Source of the DNA: Pectinophora gossypiella
Taxonomy: Eukaryota > Arthropoda > Insecta > Lepidoptera > Gelechiidae
Direction of reading: 5' to 3'
DNA length: 64,000 nt
NCBI RefSeq assembly: GCF_024362695.1
Contig: NC_065405.1
Coordinates: forward strand, 752,672 to 816,671
Shown: positions 53,720-64,000 of the stretch, piece after piece
Layout: the number at the start of each line of letters is the position of its first letter
Numbering within the stretch: the first letter of the stretch is position 1
Translations under genes and position numbers: made by a program
The notes under the pieces: generated by a model
Database searches by the model: none
Seen by the model: the letters and a program-made list of their open reading frames with translations, nothing else
What the model was told of the DNA's origin: nothing

Positions 53720-54436
53720 CCTATTATACAGAGTAGTACGATAAGAAGAACCTAATATACAGAAAAAATTAAAACGGCACTCCTGATGAAATGGGCGCCA
53801 CTCTTTAGCCAGAGCGTCTAAGAGGATTTTATTTGAAACAATTAATCGACCCTAGTGGGCCGATAGCGATAAGCGCTGAGGGAAATCGTCGACTATTGAC
53901 TACGTAATTAAAACACATAATACCGGGTTCTTACCGCCTTATTATGTGTTTACCCGGAACCCGTAAGAACCCGTTATTATGTGTTTTAATTATGATAATA
54001 ACCGCGTAAACCTTAAACAATGTATTGACTATATTGCGGACTTAAACGGACGGCAACTGTAATGCTTAGTATGATAAGCAATATGGGACGTTCCAACTTG
54101 TTCCTCTCATCGTAACTATGCATGGAAGTTGTTACGCTTCATACATTTCATAATACATACAAAGTCACCTCCTAGTTTTAACTAGTTTTGTTTCAAAGTA
54201 GGCCGTAACAACATCCAGAATCACTTTGTTTATAGTAATTCTAGCTAGAGAAAGTTTAATGTAGACTTTGCAGGGCTTTACGTAACGTCATAACATAGCT
54301 AAATTATGTAAATAATGGTGCCGAGTCTGTCAAACAAGTTATTTTTATTTTATTTTAATTCGAAATCTCTAAAATAGTGCCGTCCTTTACTTACGACGAG
54401 TGCAAGACAGAGATAACTAATGTTTTAAAACTGTCA

Positions 54437-54579
54437 AGCATCATCATATCCCTAGGGATATGATGATGCTCCCAGTCGACCATAACATATTGGTGCTGAT
54501 TCAGCAGACTCCAACTTAATTTTGCTTTCGTTTGACAGTCCATATCCCTAGGGATATGATGATGCTCCCAGTCGACCAT
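54437..54579. repeat. Duplicated perfect palindrome
   Basis: A 34-bp perfect palindrome centred on CCCTAGGG (54437-54470) and an 18-bp one, CATATCCCTAGGGATATG (54541-54558), lie in a 39-bp direct repeat (54445-54483, 54541-54579) with period 96. Confidence 0.9.
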
Positions 54580-54593
54580 TATCCAGTTTTTTA

Positions 54594-54735
54594 CAGGGTC
54601 CGTTTACCTAACCTGAAAATTTGACAGGTCCAGTTGTTAACAGAAGCGCCTGCCTGTCTGACCTTCCAACCCGCGAAGGGAAAACCAGCTTAATACAGGT
54701 TAGGCCGCTCACCTCCGAAAATGCACTTCTCGGGA
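54594..54735 (-). mobile_element. SINE family B 3' fragment
   Basis: CAGGGTCCGTTTACCTAACC, CCAACCCGCGAAGGGAAAAC and CACCTCCGAAAATGCAC. Confidence 0.7.
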
Positions 54736-55137
54736 AAGTTTCTATCAAACTCTGTCTCATAAAAAGTAAGAAATAATATTTTTATTACAACAATGTTAGA
54801 ATCTAAATTCTGAAGTCGGCGCATTCAGCAACCGTCACTACCTACAACCTACAAACCCTGCAAATGCTCCAAATATGACCGTTTTTCTATTTATTGCTAT
54901 AATGCCTATAAATTAAAATACTACATAAGGAAGATGTATACACATAATGGTATGAATGTGTATAGGTAGGTACCACAGGTAGGTACATAAAAACAATTGC
55001 AAGTCGTATATTAATGGTTACTTAATTTTTCTGCTTTCATTAAGAGGACTACACACTATTATTAGTGATAGCAAGTACCTTATATAATGCTGGGTTAACC
55101 TTCTGATGAGTATTACGAACAGTTTAGATATGTAATG

Positions 55138-55545
55138 GGCCCGGTTCCTGCAGACATCTCCTAATTTTATTTTAAGGGACGGATGATAGATAACTGTTAA
55201 TTTTAAAATTAATGAGTGAATGAATAAATAACCCTAATAGGGCCAATATATTTTTGCCTCGCATCTTGCTGATATAAAACCCTGTTGACGTGTGCTGTCA
55301 ACTTGATTCTGTCGGGTTTTTGGCCAATATAAAATTTTGGAAAGCTTTTTACTGTGAAACATTGATATGTGTTTTATTTTGGGATGTTTTTTTTTTAATT
55401 TTTTCCAAAAATTGACGTGTATTTTTTGCCTGTCAAATTTTATATCTATCGATTACCCGTCCTTTTCCTTTTCGGCGGTTAAGAAAATAACAGGTATAAC
55501 TTAAAATAAATTCAGATGATGTGTCTTGGAATCAGCACTATTGTT
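55138..55545. mobile_element. GGTTCCTGCAG-type MITE
   Basis: GGTTCCTGCAGACATCTCCT and CTAATTTTATTTTAAG at the left; TAACTTAAAATAAATTCAG and CTTGGAATCAGC at the right; subterminal CCGTCCTTTTCCTTTTCGGC. Confidence 0.7.
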
Positions 55546-55589
55546 ATGCTTAAATTATACATTGTGCTAATTGAATTGTAAAAATATAT

Positions 55590-55742
55590 GTAGGTACGGT
55601 CACGAGTACTAATATGTACATACACTTTGAAACCATGTCACATTAACTTTTTTGACAAATTGAACTGTAAGTCTCACTAAATGTCAAATATGTTAGTGCG
55701 ACAGAGTCCTAAAGTGGGTACATGATATTGCTCGTGACTGTA
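55590..55742. mobile_element. GTACGGTCACGAG-type MITE
   Basis: TACGGTCACGAGTACTAATA start, GATATTGCTCGTGACTGTAC end. Confidence 0.78.
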
Positions 55743-56749
55743 CTTAATAAATGATTAACCCTTTCGTCACAACCGATATGAGTATGATCTGAAGCTGGGT
55801 GAGGTGTTGGTATTTAGGTTCATCTTACGATGGATATACGATGGATATCTGACTATCCCATTTGGGATAAAGCCGTGAGATTATATTATGTTACGTTTGA
55901 TCTGAAAACGTGCTAAAATTCAGTTGTAATGTTTATTTTTACATCTAACGTGTAGAATCTGGGAAACAACATGACCGAGTTTGTAGAAAAATAACGCGTT
56001 ATGACCGGGTGACTCGTATCTTAAACGTTTATCAACAATTCAATTCCTTCCGGCTGGGTGTGGTGGGTACGTAAATAACTGCTGAACTCATGCATACCTA
56101 CATGTAGATAAACTTATACATAGTCGAAATGAATTGTGGGCATTATGGACCTCGTATAACAACTAGTCAACCAATCTCTGTAAAAAAGTGACCGCGGAGC
56201 ATTTTGTTACAAGTGACGGTGTGTACCGACACTGTACAACCGATATTGCACTATATTTTAACAGCGATAACATCTTAACTTGAGGGAACGAACTTACACT
56301 ATTTACATATATATATAATAATTTAAAAGAAATTAAAATAATTTTGCAAATACAAATCTTGTAGGTGTCTTTTGGTTATCCCCACCCCGATAGGAATTTT
56401 GGGCGTGAATTGTCTGTCAGTCTATTATTTTTGTTTTTTATTTGCCAGAGACTTTTTCATAACTTGCTAAATTAAAATATTCATGGAAAGAGTTCATAAA
56501 TAACTTTGAAAGTTATAACTTGTCCTTTTATCTTTGTTCAAGCACCTATCCACTTGGTTACATTATAGCAGTTACCTAATATATTTTCGTCTCAAAAATT
56601 TTTACCTGTCTAATTCGGTTAGTTTCGTTCACATAATAATCGTGATATTATTATATACAATACAATACCACTTTACAATAATACAATACAATACTCTTTC
56701 CTTTGTATTATATATAATGTTTATTATATTAAAATTATATATAATTAAT

Positions 56750-56862
56750 ACCACCAACCCGCATTGGAGCAGCGTGGTGAAGTATGCTCCATACCCCCTC
56801 CGGTTGATTGAGGGGAGGCCTGTGCCCAGCAGTGGGACGTATATAGGCTGTTGATGATGATC
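56750..56862 (+). mobile_element. SINE family C type-2 tail fragment
   Basis: ACCAACCCGCATTGGAGCAG to GGACGTATATAGGCTGTTGA. Confidence 0.75.
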
Positions 56863-57009
56863 ATTAATATATTTTTCTATATAATCTGGATAAATGAAAG
56901 CTGTCCAAGAAAAAAGGCTACAATTTAAAAAAAAATCTATACTAAGGTGAAAACACTAATTATACACTGTCCAACTGTACTTGATTTCGGAAAACTGCAA
57001 AACATTTTA

Positions 57010-57345
57010 CAGGATTAGTGATATCGTAACGAAAACTTTAGGGGATGATTCAGACCATGATTCTGAGTTGATATCAAGTGGAATTTCCGTCGCAAAAGTA
57101 TGGAACTGAAAATAGTTTCGAAAAACGTCAAATTCCACTTGATACCAACTCAGAATCATCCCCCTCAGTATTTGTTACACGGAGAATAACACCCATATGT
57201 ATGGCTATTAATATGTACTTGTATGGGGTGTAAGTGACATCGTAACAAATACTGAGGGGGTGGAATCAGACCATGATTCTGAGTTAATATCAAGTGGAAT
57301 TTTCCGTCGTCGTATTCGTTACGATATCACTAACAACCTGTATAT
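57010..57345. mobile_element. Two CAGGGTGTTA-type MITE copies in tandem
   Basis: Copy 1 (about 57010-57185) and copy 2 (about 57215-57345), both with GATATCAAGTGGAATTT and TCGTAACGAAAAC or TCGTAACAAATAC ends. Copy 2 has lost its middle. Confidence 0.7.
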
Positions 57346-57649
57346 CTAGTATCAACTCCACTTGGGCAATGTAAGTATACTTATTAGCCAGAGTTTATTA
57401 GATAATAAGCCGGAAATATAATAACTAACATAACTAATGTAGTTATCAAGAAAATAAAGTTAACACAATATTATCTCTATCATAAAACAACCGAAGAAAA
57501 AGATCTACGAGTAGGTCCTGTTCTCAGTAAGTAATTGAAATAAAAATGTAACTTCCTGCAACAAAAATAAGATAAGGTGTGCGTCTTTGCCAGCATACTG
57601 CTCTTGCAGTGCCGGCGAGACATTATTATGTACAAAATATAATTATTGG

Positions 57650-57985
57650 TTCTGATTCCAGTGGACACCTCCTAATTTTATTTTAAGTTATACCTATCTC
57701 TTTCTGTGCGGTACTGTGAGAGAGTGACGAGTGACATAATATGTCGAGGCGAGAAAAAATTGCGCGCTTACGGTGCTAAGCCCGCTGACCTTTAATTTAT
57801 CTGTCAAAATCGAAAAGGACTGATGAATTGACGTTTGACAGATGTAAATTTTAAAATGAATGAGTGATGTAACATTAACCCGTGTGAATACGAATGAAGC
57901 ATCTCCCTCCAACGTTAAGGGGCGGATAAGAAACAGACAGGTATAACTTAAAATAAAATTAGGAGGTGCCTGTTGGCAACAGTAC
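57650..57985. mobile_element. GGTTCCTGCAG-type MITE
   Basis: GGTTCTGATTCCAGTGGACA and CCTAATTTTATTTTAAG left; TAACTTAAAATAAAATTAGG and CCTGTTGGCAACAGTACC right. Confidence 0.75.
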
Positions 57986-58084
57986 CAATGTCTACAGTTT
58001 TAGTCAAGGAATATCACAGCACAGAAGATTAATAGAGCTACGGATGAATGAATTCCAAACACAAATCATCATCTCCCTAACATT

Positions 58085-58394
58085 ATCCCGTGTTTAACAG
58101 GGTCCGCTTACCTAACCTGAAGATTTGACAGGTCCGGTCTTACACAGAAGCTACTTCCTATCTGACCTTCCAACTCCCAAAGTGAAAACCAGCCCACTAC
58201 AGGTTAGGTAACATACCTCCGAAAGTGCATTTCTCGAATGTGGATTTCATCGCTGAGCACGTGATAATCATTTATGGTCCAAACATGAATTCGAAAACAA
58301 ATTCGACAATCATTGATTTATGCCTGTGCTGGATTCGAACCTGCGACCTCAAATTGAGTGGCAGCGTTCTACCAACTGGGCTACCACGGCTCTC
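58085..58394 (-). mobile_element. SINE family B, near full length
   Basis: Antisense tail CAGGGTCCGCTTACCTAACC at the left; head GGATTCGAACCTGCGACCTC ... CTGGGCTACCACGGC at the right, with both Pol III boxes. Confidence 0.82.
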
Positions 58395-58476
58395 AACACA
58401 AATACTGTGACGAAACCGTTACAAAAACATAATCTTGGAGTTTTTCTACGATGGATAGTGATGTAACAAAATATTA

Positions 58477-58898
58477 TCTAAATATATAAAAGGAGAAACT
58501 GACTGACTGACATATCAACGCACAGCCTAAACGGCTAAACGTAGGCACTTGAAATTTGGAAGGGACGTAGCTTAGGTACCGTAGAGGTACACTAAGAAAG
58601 GAATTCCCGGAATTCCCACGGGAACGGGAATTAGCGGGAAAATCCTTTTGTATGAAAAATCTAAACCGCTTAAGTTAGACGCTTGAAATTTGGCATGCAG
58701 GTACCTTAGTTAACTTAAAGCTTAGTTGCAACAGGATATAGCAAAATTCCCACGGAAACGGGAGTTAGCGGGAAGAAACATTTGTATGAAAAAATCTAAA
58801 CTGCATAAGTTAGATGCTTGAAAGACATGCACTCCCACACACACAAAGATCTCTCTTTTATAACACGCCACGCGGACGAAGTCGCGGGCAAAAGCTAG
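58477..58898 (+). mobile_element. Non-autonomous Helitron, fuller copy
   Basis: 422 bases: A|TCTAAATATATAAAAGGAG ... CGCGGACGAAGTCGCG hairpin ... GCAAAAGCTAG|T. Internal GGGAATTAGCGGGAA / GGGAGTTAGCGGGAA direct repeat about 145 bp apart. No ORF; moved in trans. Confidence 0.88.
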
Positions 58899-59289
58899 TG
58901 TTCATTATAAAGATGCTCTTGTAATCCTTCTTTTACAAGAAAATAAACATATATTTTTTTATCTGTTCACACCTCCTCAATATAAGCTTTTAATGACGCA
59001 AAATATGCCTTCCTACTTAATGATAAAATATTCCTGACGTAGGCGTATCACAATTCGATACTGTAATATATTGACGGATTAAAGTGTTTTTGGGTGTTCT
59101 AACACGTTTTATCTTTCTTGGGGCGGAATTTTCAACACAATATTTTATTTTAATCACTACGTGCGTAAAATGTTGAAAAGGAAAATGTATTCCGTAGGGA
59201 CAAATATACGTCGGTATGTTTTAGTTAATAATTAGTTCCCACGCAATTACCCGACTTAGTGCCACCTGGCTTTTGGGTAACTTTACAAC

Positions 59290-59598
59290 GAGCACCGGTC
59301 ATAGCAATTTAGGGTGTAGGTGCATTCGTGCGTCCCCTCACGATGTATATGTCAACAAGTGCCTCCGGTACCCCCTGGGATCGCCGGTAAGGGGGCGGCG
59401 CGGGCGCGGGAGGGCGATAAAACAATGAATCCAGCCCTCTATCACCATTTGGTAGTAGCCTACCGAGTGATACGCACGTCGCTACGATACGAGCCGAGCG
59501 CCCGCGCGATCCAAGTTTCTACGTCAACGAATTTGAATTGCGAAGCTCTTTTTTGAATAACTTTTTTCTTTTTAGTAACTTTTAGTGAAAGTGTCAAT
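59290..59598 (+). promoter_or_regulatory. GC-rich promoter / 5' UTR region
   Basis: The stretch 59360-59420 is strongly GC-rich (GGTAAGGGGGCGGCGCGGGC), rare in this window, and precedes a coding start. A possible 5' UTR intron would run from GTAAGG at 59387 to TTTTTTCTTTTTAG at 59575. The start site of transcription is not determined. Confidence 0.5.
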
Positions 59599-59646
59599 AT
59601 GGTGCTGGCTGATTTTTTGACGGAGACCCGAAGGCGGTGGTTGAAG
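59599..59646 (+). CDS. First coding exon of an unidentified gene
   Basis: ATG in context GTCAATATGG, 16 codons (MVLADFLTETRRRWLK), then donor GTGAGG in phase 0. No downstream exon was found before the window end, so the first intron exceeds 4.3 kb. The protein is not recognised. Supported by the GC-rich upstream region and strong donor; the short length keeps confidence moderate. Confidence 0.55.
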
Positions 59647-60449
59647 GTGAGGATAACAAATTTTATTTTTAGAACGTGCTACTTACATTATTATGCACGT
59701 GCGTTTACATTTTTTTTTAAATGAGGTTATGTTATTACCAATTTACAGACAAGTTTTTATCATGAATAAAGACTCTGTCCTCTGTTATGATTCTGTATTT
59801 CTCCAAGAAGACTTTTATAGTAAATATTCTAAGTGAAGCCGGGTCGAGTCGCTTGTTTAATATGTATAAGTAATTACCTATGCATGTTCTAGTTTTATAG
59901 AATAGTTATTTAATTGCATCGATAAATTTAACGCTGTAACAATTATGTAGTTCATTCATTGTATGTTGATTTGTATGTCCTACTATACTATTAATAAATA
60001 AGTAGGTACCTATTTACCTGCCTACAATTATTCAAAATCAAATAAGTGCACCCCAATTTGTATACCTATCAATTATAATACTTTCTCCGTTACGAGGTGG
60101 GTTTCCCGGTAATTCTCTACGCTTTTTCCTGTAAGTATTTATTCTTCTCTTCTAAGTAATTGAATCCCTGGTAGAAACCTGTCGGTACCTACGTGAGATA
60201 ACTTATAATTGCTCCTGTATTTCCGAGTTCCTTCTAAGTTCTCGTAGGCAGAATTTGACACAACAAAACAAATAAACATCCTGTTATTCGTATTATCAAT
60301 ACACGCGGTTCATTTTTCCGGATTACGTAAGCAGGTACATTTAAAACAAAAATAAAAAATATATATTTTTTTTGCTGTAATTTTATTGGCTACCTTGTAA
60401 CAGGTAGATAGGGGTGTAATTTCATAGGTTACATTATTTTAAAACATTA

Positions 60450-60625
60450 TAGAAGGAAAGAGAGGAAGGGGAAGACCAAGAATAGCTTACAAGGAACAGA
60501 TTAAAGAAAAGGTTAACGTCGTGTCTTATAAGGAAGTCAAGGAATTGGCTTTTGATAGACTGGAATGGAAAATGCTGCACCGACAAGAGCGTGGCTCTTA
60601 AATTGATGATGATGATTATTTTGAA
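60450..60625 (+). pseudogene. LINE C-terminal fragment
   Basis: GKRGRGRPRIAYKEQIKEK, KELAFDRLEWKMLHRQERGS and stop, then a TTGATGATGATGA tail. The RGRPR...R.EW...HRQERGS ending is common in insect RTE-like elements. Confidence 0.75.
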
Positions 60626-61283
60626 TAATTCAATCAAATATTTCCAGTTTATGAACACATCCACCTGTTTGACTTCCATCTCACGTCCACACGTGGGCAG
60701 TGGGATTCAAAATCGTGGACAGAATCATTCATTACATCGCTCCTTTCGATGTTTGTTTTGTATGCCTTTCACGAGTTGTTATGTTATCAATCTTTCGTTG
60801 TTATTGTTTTTCCAATCAAACAGTTTGATCTAGAAGATAAACAAATAACTTTGGATACAATAATAAATACAAGCACCGTAGAGTCATTAATTTATCTTAT
60901 GTGCAGTTTTCACTAACACAGTTGGCTCCACCATTATAGACGGGCGGCGATACGGCTCACCACCTATCACGTTAACAGAAAGCTCGGTGAGGTGTGGGTA
61001 CTTGGTTCATCTTGCGATGGATGTATCTCTGACTACTCCAATTGGGATAAACCCGTGAGCTTATATTAAGTGCAAAAAAATAAAAGTAGCAGTAGATAAA
61101 TTTCCACATTGCTACTGTCGCAGTCTCTACATAATACATAATTGATGTTTTCGAATAAGTTTTTAAAGTTTAAAAATGCTTATTTTATACGTCCTAAAAT
61201 ATTTTATTTTCTCGAAAAACCTTTATATAATAGAAAAAAAATACATATTTTTCTTCAATTTGGTCACGTGATATTTTGCCCAG

Positions 61284-61372
61284 TGACGTCACATTTCAAC
61301 AAAGAAACTGTCAAACAGTATATAACTTAAACCTGACAAATATTTTTTGTTTATTTTGTGAAATGTGACGTC
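61284..61372. repeat. Inverted repeat with GTGACGTCACATTT arms
   Basis: GACGTCACATTTC at the left and GAAATGTGACGTC at the right (CRE-like TGACGTCA in the left arm). Probably a small MITE. Confidence 0.6.
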
Positions 61373-62523
61373 TCAATCATGGCGACCCGTATTTCGGTTC
61401 TTGTAATATACAAATAAAAAAATCATATTTTTATTTAAAAAAATATAAAAAAGCTATTGGATAATTATTGTTAAATGATAAAACAACCATTTTCGATATA
61501 ATTCATACCTATTTTATTGTTACAATTGGCCAATTATTTATTACGAAATGTCAATAGGTGGTTCCATCAAACACCGCGGAACTTCTTTAGTGGCGCTTAT
61601 TCTAATTATTATTCCCCTCAAGTCAATGGTAATTCAAACCTTCTGTAAAAGTTCTACAACAGGCTTCCCTTTTCAGTTTATTGATCGTTTCCAAACGACA
61701 AATGTAACTAGGCTACATGTTCTTCTGAAATGAAACTATCTGACCTGGATACTTGGTATATGCTCTACTTTACCAGCTCCAGACTAAACGCACCCATTAT
61801 TTTGACGTGGGTTGAAAATACTAGCATGAAGATAGTAACACACATACACCTTCCCCCACACACATCTTGTTGACACATATCATATTGTAGATTTATCGCA
61901 AATGGCATTTTCTTTTCTTTTTTTGGCGTCATGCGACTTGCATATTTGCCAATAATGTAGTGGATAAAAGCTTAGGAAACGTTTGTGGAGAAAGGAATTC
62001 GGATAGTACGAAATTTTGGAATAAAGGATAATAAGGAATATCAATGTACTCACTCAATGGCATAAGAAAATCAGGTACTTATGCTCAAAAGTGACAGCTA
62101 ACATTTCAAGGTTAGCCCAGCTGACGTCATCACACCCTGCGTTGCCATTTCGTAAAAAAATAAATAATTCGCAACCAATGTTTTTATATTTACATTGCAA
62201 GAAAATTTTGAACTTTTAGTAAAAGATTTACTTAAAAGTTTTAATGATTTTTATATATGTGACAAGTAATAGTAATTAAATACATTAGTCAGTAATTGTC
62301 TTAATTTTCAATAATAAAATTTACGTCATTGGATTGTTGGAGATACTTACCAATTTAATGGTAACACTTACGTCATCAAAGGGCTAGCAATGGCGGCTTG
62401 TAATTGAGTTTACCTGGTTTTCCTATACCATGAACAAACCATAATTTAAAGAAGTAATCCATCATTATATTATCTTCTTCGTGTCAAGCAATAAACATGA
62501 AAGGATTGTGTCATGTAACGCTG
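61373..62523. other. Unassigned DNA, probably intron of the gene starting at 59599
   Basis: No exon or ORF with features. TGACGTCA-like sites at 62114 and 62367. Confidence 0.35.
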
Positions 62524-62672
62524 TACGGTCACGGGTACTAATATGTATTATACACTTTGAAACCATGTCACAATAACTTTTTGAAAAATTAAACCGTAAG
62601 TCTCATTAAATGTCAAATATGATGGTGCGACAGGGTTCTAAAGTGGCTACATGATATTGCTCATGACTGTAC
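62524..62672. mobile_element. GTACGGTCACGAG-type MITE
   Basis: TACGGTCACGGGTACTAATA start, GATATTGCTCATGACTGTAC end. Confidence 0.78.
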
Positions 62673-62887
62673 TTACAAAATTCACCTGACTTTTGCGTCG
62701 TAAGCTGTATGGCCGTGATAATACGACACATTATAAAAGTATGCAAACAAACGTATAATTTGTAATGAGAGAGTAATTATCATAACACTCCGCAAACATA
62801 AACATGCCAGATATGATCGTAGACGGAAGGACAGTTGCTTTATATTTACGTACATATATATACATATAGTGAAACTTGGATAAGTGT

Positions 62888-62947
62888 CTCACAAAGTGAT
62901 TTCGACAATGTCCCAATCGGGAACCGAACCAGAACCGAGTCCTCTAG
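62888..62947 (-). mobile_element. SINE family C head fragment
   Basis: CTCACAAAGTGATTTCGACA and CCAATCGGGAACCGAACC antisense; flanked on both sides by pogo-like ends (TAGTGAAACTTGGATAAG, CAGTGAAACCTGGATAAC). Confidence 0.55.
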
Positions 62948-63167
62948 TTTACAGTGAAACCTGGATAACCAAAATTTCAAGAGAGCAAAAAGTTTCCGGT
63001 TATGGCGGCAATCGGGCTATTCTGTAATTGCGGATTGTGTAGAAGGCATTAAATTGAATTAATGACGTATTTTTCAGAATGAAAAGTCGAAAGTGTTTCT
63101 TTTGATGAAATTATATTATGATGAAGTTGAACCATTTTGTGACAGATGATCAGTCTATAACGTCATC

Positions 63168-63417
63168 TAAAGGCCTGTGCCTACTACACCATATCATACT
63201 AGGACCTTATCTGTCCCGGCACGGGCAGAAAAATATTCTTAAATTAATTTCTTTCGCGCAACGCCCACTAGACTGTTCGGTTACCGATCAACACCGTAGC
63301 GTGATGGACGGACCGGTCAGAATTCCCGGCGAGAATATTTTTCTCCTATAAGGTTCATGCCTGACACGGTCCTAGGACGGTCCTAGTATGACACAGTGTA
63401 GTGGGCGCAGGCCTTTA
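63168..63417. mobile_element. TIR element with AAGGCCTG ends
   Basis: TAAAGGCCTGTGCCTACTAC at the left and GTAGTGGGCGCAGGCCTTTA at the right. TCATACTAGGACC / GGTCCTAGTATGA and AGAAAAATATTCT / AGAATATTTTTCT extend the arms. TA lies at both ends. Confidence 0.75.
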
Positions 63418-64000
63418 TAGTGGAAGCCTAAGCGCCTTTTTGAAAAATCACATTCTGGTGTGATTTTATTCAAGAAAAACCTTGATTTCTTTCAATTGAT
63501 TTCAATCCGGGTAAAAATTTATACTACAAATTTTGTCCTGGATTGTCGGTAGCTTGTCTATTTATTTTTATTATTTATTTATAAAGGTACATACAACATT
63601 ACAGAGTAACCCAATGCGCCGCATGACGAGAAAATAATATAAAAAATTCAACAAAAATAAACAATGAATGAAAAAAGAAACAAAAAGAAAAATAAAACTA
63701 TAAATAACATGAAAAACACAAAAATAAAATTAAAAGTAAAATTAAACAATTATAAAATTAAAAGTAAACTATCAAATAAAAATAATACCATTCTATTTAC
63801 TGTTTTCTTTAGTAAGGTTTTGTTGAAAAAATCACATTCGAAAAGATGCTTTCATGGTTTTTACTATAAGGCGACAAGATATACGTTAATATTTGTGATA
63901 ATTATTTAGTTTCTTCACCAATCTTTTATACGTAGAACTATAATTCTGAAATTCAACAAGACTTTTGATCCTATTATTTTGATTGAAACATTCACTTCAT
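63418..64000. other. Unassigned AT-rich DNA
   Basis: AT-rich with an A-rich low-complexity ORF (63664-63909) that is not gene-like. A repeat piece shared in reverse with 18480-18560 lies at 63425-63480. Confidence 0.4.

Noticed and set aside
54391..54579. 62-aa ORF with repeated VDWEHHHIPRDM
   Set aside because: The repeat in the peptide simply reflects the duplicated palindrome.
63664..63909. Lys/Asn-rich 81-aa ORF
   Set aside because: Product of A-rich low-complexity DNA.
1..64000. CRISPR arrays, operons or bacterial regulatory elements
   Set aside because: None seen; spliced genes, SINEs and LINEs show a eukaryotic genome.

Overview
This is an AT-rich, intron-rich, repeat-packed piece of an insect nuclear genome, most likely a moth or butterfly. 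The evidence for Lepidoptera is the combination of a typical insect hippo kinase gene, several recurrent tRNA-derived SINE families, Helitrons with lepidopteran-style ends, LINE fragments of types common in this order, and MITEs. No bacterial gene arrangement is present. Assignment to Lepidoptera rests on recalled repeat styles, not on a search.

Layout. 1-4440: the 3' part of a BEL/Pao LTR retrotransposon (pol plus inferred 3' LTR), inserted into an antisense LINE fragment. 5280-6462: two SINE copies. 6625-17726: ten coding exons of hippo (MST1/2-type Ste20 kinase) on the + strand. They run from just inside the N-terminus through the kinase domain and the TM-motif linker to the C-terminal SARAH domain and stop; only the short first coding exon was not found. 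Its introns are full of SINEs, MITEs, a Helitron and LINE scraps. Intron 2 also carries a degenerate copy of an exon end with its donor site. 17727-23144: 3' UTR and non-coding DNA with hairpin repeats. 23145-25703: a young DNA transposon with about 540-bp inverted repeats and one 317-aa ORF (PIN-like acidic motifs plus a CXC-type Cys-rich tail); a separate MITE has jumped into its left arm. 31347-33224: a four-exon gene on the - strand for a 149-aa four-helix membrane protein, assembled here from splice sites. 37971-38042: a tRNA-Gln(CTG), followed by a 470-bp tandem duplication carrying long hairpins. 39-59 kb: SINEs, LINE ends, a pogo-like element with a reiterated internal motif, a transposon that kept only a DNA-binding-type domain, and a region built from CATAA/TTATG motifs. 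59290-59646: a GC-rich start region and a 16-codon first coding exon of a + strand gene that continues beyond the window.

Only three protein-coding host genes have support: hippo, the four-helix membrane protein and the gene starting at 59599. Hippo is the core kinase of the growth-control pathway; nothing in the window shows that the other two share its pathway. Most remaining DNA is transposable elements, many nested, and several record their own history (empty sites, internal duplications, deletions at short direct repeats).
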